From Irpex lacteus (lineage: Eukaryota; Basidiomycota; Agaricomycetes; Polyporales; Irpicaceae), in contig MQVO02000015.1 of NCBI GenBank assembly GCA_001986395.2, forward strand, positions 372,001 through 436,000: a DNA stretch of 64,000 bases. Direction: 5' to 3'. Below are positions 59,401 to 64,000 of this stretch, piece by piece. The notes under the pieces are model-generated. The model was not told the DNA's origin. It saw nothing but the letters and a program-made list of their open reading frames with translations, and ran no database searches. Made by a program: the position numbers and the translations under genes. The stretch's first letter is position 1; every line of letters begins with the position of its first letter.

Positions 59401-62400
59401 TATAGGGACGATGTACCGGAAAGAAGCCCCTCAATGCCGTGCCGCGGTTCGAAACACGCATGCACCGACATCCAAGAATGAATACCTTTGCTCATGTGAG
59501 CCAGTGCGCTGATATTGCCCACTCAACTTACAATTGACGGTTTGCGTCTATTAAGACAGATCATACACGCGCAGAAATCAGCCTGTATTCTCCTGATTCT
59601 CAGTGTCCGGTGAGTATGTTCATATGACGTGATAGTGGCCAGCCTTGAAGTACCCTCGTTTACCAGACATCTTGGAACCTAGGAAAATCGTACAGCCAGT
59701 TACTATGATGGCACTTGGTCCCAATTCGCCTGAAAAGGACAATCAACCGGTTCGCTTCTGCTTCATGACCGGTTCGTTCAGTTGCTCCACCTTTATTGCA
59801 GCCTCCAGTCACAATTTCAGCGAACTTGCCTAGATGGCACGGAGCTTTATTCCATGCTTGAACGCCTGAAGCGCGTTAAATCAAGCACCAGGTGACTGGC
59901 CCGGGGCCTAGGATGTTCGTGTTATATCTCGAAATCAGGTTCAAAACAATGGGCTTCCCGGCGGTGAGTGTTTTGACCATCGTCGACCACACTCCTCCGA
60001 GTCATCGTAAACCGGCGTTCAGTACTCCGTATGGTATATTTCGATCTGATCCCTCCGGAGTTTGTATTATGAAGCACCTGGATAACCATCCCGATATTTC
60101 TGCGAGGGGAATCAACAATTACTGCGAGCTCAGAAAGAGAACACTCCACGACCACAAACATCGAACCGGTGGTGCAGGCTTGTATGGGTACCCACCTGTT
60201 CCAGCCGTTCCGTCAGGTGAGAGTAATCTTGTACGTGTAACGTCAAGCATGCTTCCCATTGTATGAGATAACGATCTGCTTGCCTTAGGGACGAAAGCGG
60301 CGACCGAAGAGGCCACCATCACCCCGCTACGCCACGCCCACTGGGGTAGGCTTAGTTCCTGGAGAGGCATTGTAGATTCCTGGCGGATGTTATCCCGGGT
60401 AAGACCAAGTTAGTCACTCATCTAATAATAACTCCTTTTAAGCGTGCTACAGGAGGTGACCATTGCAAAACATTGGGAGCATCGTTGCTATTTGCTATTA
60501 AACGCTAATAATGCGTACCGTGCATCTTTTCATGGCCCGCCTGCATGCCAAGAAGTATAACTATGTATCGAAAAGCCGGTATGAGTCCCCTCGCCATCTG
60601 CTTCATTCGGTACATCATGGACTGAACCGCCGGACAGACCAGGACTCTGGAGTCTCGGGTCAAACCAGAGTCTCTTCATCCTACCGAATTGATCGCGATG
60701 GCGCCCTTGGACCATAACTTGGGGTCATTCGCTATTATAAGAGGTCGTTGTGCGTGCCTCCTGCTGTATCAGCAGATCCAAGCTCCGAGTATATTGGGCG
60801 TCGTTGAAGGGCGTTTCATGGGTGGACGAAGAAGCAGAGACTATGGCCGCCGTGAGTGGACCATCTCGTGAGGCCTGGAAGCTCAGTACACAGTCTAGGC
60901 TGGCAGGGGGAGCTACTACTCTCGAAGCAAAATCTTCACTTAGGCCGTTACGCCATACCTTTTGCAGCTTTCTTTGAGGCTCAAACTGCCGTTGAACGCC
61001 GCTCGTCTGGTATCCGGGAGCTTCAAAGTCTACACGAGGGTAAGTGGTGTCATGATTATGCGCTGGGAAAGCGTCATATCGAGCTGCGTCTCGCACAAAG
61101 TAACTTCCGTTGTTACCTTTCTTAAAGAAGTCTTTGCGCCGCTGGGGAGCACTCAAAAGGCATAAGGCGCTGCGCCCTGATGGCCATGATTCACACTAAT
61201 CCCCGTGTTCCGCTTGTCTTGCGTTGGCAGAAGCTTGCAAGTGACGACGGAGGTTTTACCATGTTTATACTGTCTGGTAGGGGGTCTTCCAAGCTATTCA
61301 AGTCAAGACATGTTTCGCATCCTCCGCTCAAACATCTCTGTGAAAGCATTTCATGCCATACAACTGGTCCAAGTGGAGCATGCAAAGTGACCCGAATACG
61401 ACGATAACGTTCAAGTTCGTTTCCCCTTCCTTTCCCAACGTGGAGAATATTCTTCTCCATCAGCGAGCGAGGATCGGTCAGATTTCGAGATGATTCTTCC
61501 TACTATCTGGAGCCCTGTTTCTCCCGACCGAAAGATTAAGTGCGTCTTTTCCTTTTCTGTACGTCAATCAGGGCACTGATCTTGAATTCCGCGTCTTTCC
61601 GAATCAGAGTTCGAGTAACTTCATACGCGAATTTGTATATCAGGTAAACAGTATGTTTAGCACGTCGTGTACCCTGCGTTTGGTCTGTATCAGGGAACAA
61701 GTCACTCAACCACGCAAGGTCAACGAGCCACTGGCACTATATTCCACAGTCCGTTGTGTCAACAAGTTGAGCTGATATCAGACCCCGCCCGACAATCAAG
61801 CCATGACATGCATGACAGGTGGCCTCTGTACTCTGGAACTCCGACTCACGCTTCGACGATGGGGCGCCGGCCACTGACACGAGGCAGAGTATACTATCTT
61901 TTCCTAGTAAGTGACGCCAAATGTTGATTTCTGCAAACTATTAACTCCAGATATTACAAGACATTTACAGCGTATGTCGACGGTAGCTGGAGGGTACCAA
62001 GCCATCAATGCTCGCATCACCGCATGTTGACTAATTCCAGCCCTGGTCACAGTTCGCGGGAGGCTCGGTAGCAACCGAGGGCAATGATAGCTCCGAGATC
62101 GTGTTGAACACGTTGAACAGAAATGAGAGAGCCCCCCTGAGCCCTGCATCCGGACGTACTAGCCACACCGCCGGCAGTACTGGAAGAAACGAAATATCTG
62201 GCACTGCGCGCACGTTCGTCAGAACTCCGTAAAGCTTCCTTAGCATTCGGCAAGCACTGAGCCTGAGATTTGGAACATAGTCGCACCATGGCACTCACAA
62301 CACATCCGGACCCCAGTATAGTAGGTCACGACGACCCGGGACGCCATATCTTTTTGGTCATCGGTCATATTGGTGAGTTACTCACTTAAGCATGTTCGCC

Positions 62401-64000
62401 TAGTACGAAGCCTGATACTGATTAGATAGCTAAGCACACCGCCTGCCAGTGCCTGCGCTATTCCGTCACTGGGCTCGAACTGTTCGGTGTGCAATTCGTA
62501 AGATAGTCACGCACAGCCATTCTGATACTGATAAACTAAATAACATCTACATATCTAAATTTAAAATGCCCGAGAAGAAGCTCTGTCTGAGGATATGGCA
62601 GTCAGAGGACTCAGGGCATGTTCTCATGATCCCCACGTATTTGTTCTGGTCAGTACCTTATCTTAGTTGTACGACCACACCCTTGACCTGATGCACCGCC
62701 TTTATCAAATCCAGGTGCATGGAATTTGAACGGTGTTATTTGGTACCGTCACGGCCTCCGTTGGGTAGCTCTGGTAATCTGCGCCTTTCCAAAACTAGGA
62801 GATGGATCGAGCAGCCTATGGCCCTTTTGGTAGCCGAATGGTCTGCAGGATATGTGAAAAGGCATGTTTCGAAGCGCAAGTCGCTCGAAACCGTCAAGCT
62901 TTTGGAAAGTCAAACTCGTTTGTCAAATTGCGGGGGCTCTCCAATCAGTTATATGGCTGCTGCCGACGACGAAAAGTGGCTTTACTGGTGAGGATCCATG
63001 AGACATACTGTATATACTTACATCCGAGAGGCTCGCTTCCAGTAGATACATGACATGCTGATCGTTCATGTGACTCCATGCACAACATGTAACACGCTGA
63101 AAGGCAAGCACGATGCTCCCAAAATCGACTCAAGTATTCCCTTCAAAAATCCCGAGGACCTATCAGAAGCACGGAGGTTAATACCACCGCGCCGACGGCT
63201 GTATCCCTGTGTTATATCGACAGATAAGTCTCGACACTGGTGCGCTCACGATCAGAAATGGCTCCAAGAGCAAGTCACCGAGTTCTTTCTGGCTAGCACT
63301 CGTATGTTGCAGCGAACCCTGGTCTGGGAATTCAAGCTCAGCATCAGGAAGTTATGTTCTGCAGCAGAAATTTGACCGGATGGAGACGCAGCTTTTGGTG
63401 ACATTCCGTCCATGAAGGATTATACCAAATTGAGAGCTAGTCGCCGTGTCGGGGTACACATTAGCACCCCGCCATCCCGACTCCGCCGCGGCTGCGCAAG
63501 CCGCTAAATACCTCCGAACGAATACCTGCGTAGGCGATGTATCGAAATCGACGTGTTGTATTCCCAATCCCTTCCGACAACAGCCTATGCTTCTAACTTC
63601 CAATGATGCTGACCGCGGGCAAGATTTTTCTGCTTCGTTCCGGCCCTCGAAAGCCTATTTGCTTGTCTTTCTGGGAAGATGTCCTGTCACGCGATGTACG
63701 ACTGTCTCGAGACGAACGATTCAGGAGATTGATCTTCTACGCATTCCAAACGTGGCGTACGTTGTTCGCCTACTATCGACGGGTGATCGAGCGCAAATAG
63801 CGCTCCCGAGTCGTGACCACTGCAACGTTGCTCTATTCGCCTTGGCGTTCAGATCAAAGCTCGGCGTTGGTCCAGCGTATGTAAAACTTTCGTACGCATA
63901 ATCATAAGACGGATCTTTACCGAGAAATCAGCCCTTTGGGTCAGAGCGAATACCGAAGTAAAGAAGATTATACCATCTAGTAAGTACAACCCGACGCGAG

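Larger units (their letters stand above)
53272..64000. other. Gene-poor region with decayed short repeats
   Basis: Over 10.7 kb I find no recognisable protein family, although open frames of 60 to 180 codons exist (for example 56777-57316 and 58287-58727). Only short, degenerate direct duplications and simple repeats stand out. Intron-like GT...AG pieces are frequent but do not assemble into a coherent product. Lineage-specific genes that cannot be recognised by eye remain possible. Confidence 0.45.

Noticed and set aside
1..64000. CRISPR arrays, bacterial operons or prophage
   Set aside because: The sequence is eukaryotic with spliced genes; no regularly spaced repeats or phage genes are present.

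Overview
The window is nuclear DNA of a filamentous basidiomycete, most likely an Agaricomycete. The evidence is gene style: multi-exon genes with introns mostly of 42 to 75 nt, GT-AG borders and CTRAC-type branch sites. It carries mushroom-type families (DUF6535 membrane proteins, MYND zinc-finger and F-box-like paralogues) and a WOPR (Gti1/Pac2) regulator. I cannot name the species. All exon borders were read by eye from splice signals, reading frame and family conservation; none has transcript support.

The layout is a conserved housekeeping block between two accessory zones. Accessory zone 1 (about 0.9 to 20 kb) holds two intact MYND genes, a DUF6535 gene, an F-box-like gene, a small putative secreted-protein gene, a BTB gene, a tandemly duplicated repeat element (8.6 to 11.0 kb) and a foldback repeat (17.7 to 17.9 kb). 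Housekeeping block (20.5 to 41.1 kb): AFG1-type mitochondrial ATPase, VPS8 (CORVET), a CTI6-like PHD protein, threonine deaminase (ILV1), complex I subunit NDUFB3, DNA topoisomerase I (TOP1) and CDP-diacylglycerol synthase (CDS1). These are unrelated single-copy-type genes, not a pathway cluster.

Accessory zone 2 (41.6 to 46.3 kb) carries an inverted second copy of the F-box-like gene, a truncated third MYND copy and another F-box-like gene with a frameshift. The WOPR gene (49.5 to 53.3 kb) has unusually long introns. From 53.3 kb to the end I see no convincing gene, only short direct duplications and a hexamer repeat.

The main observations are these. (1) A roughly 2-kb F-box segment occurs in opposite orientations on either side of the housekeeping block. 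(2) MYND copies share a five-exon design and upstream sequence. (3) The DUF6535 and F-box genes share a TATA-containing upstream module. (4) A repeat element has CCGATTTCTTG inverted ends and a recurring GCGCCGGAGGCGC palindrome. (5) VPS8 has a one-base frameshift just before its C-terminal zinc-binding end. I found no clear candidate for a wholly new functional system. The best leads are the co-duplicated MYND/F-box/DUF6535 set and the short palindromic repeat element.
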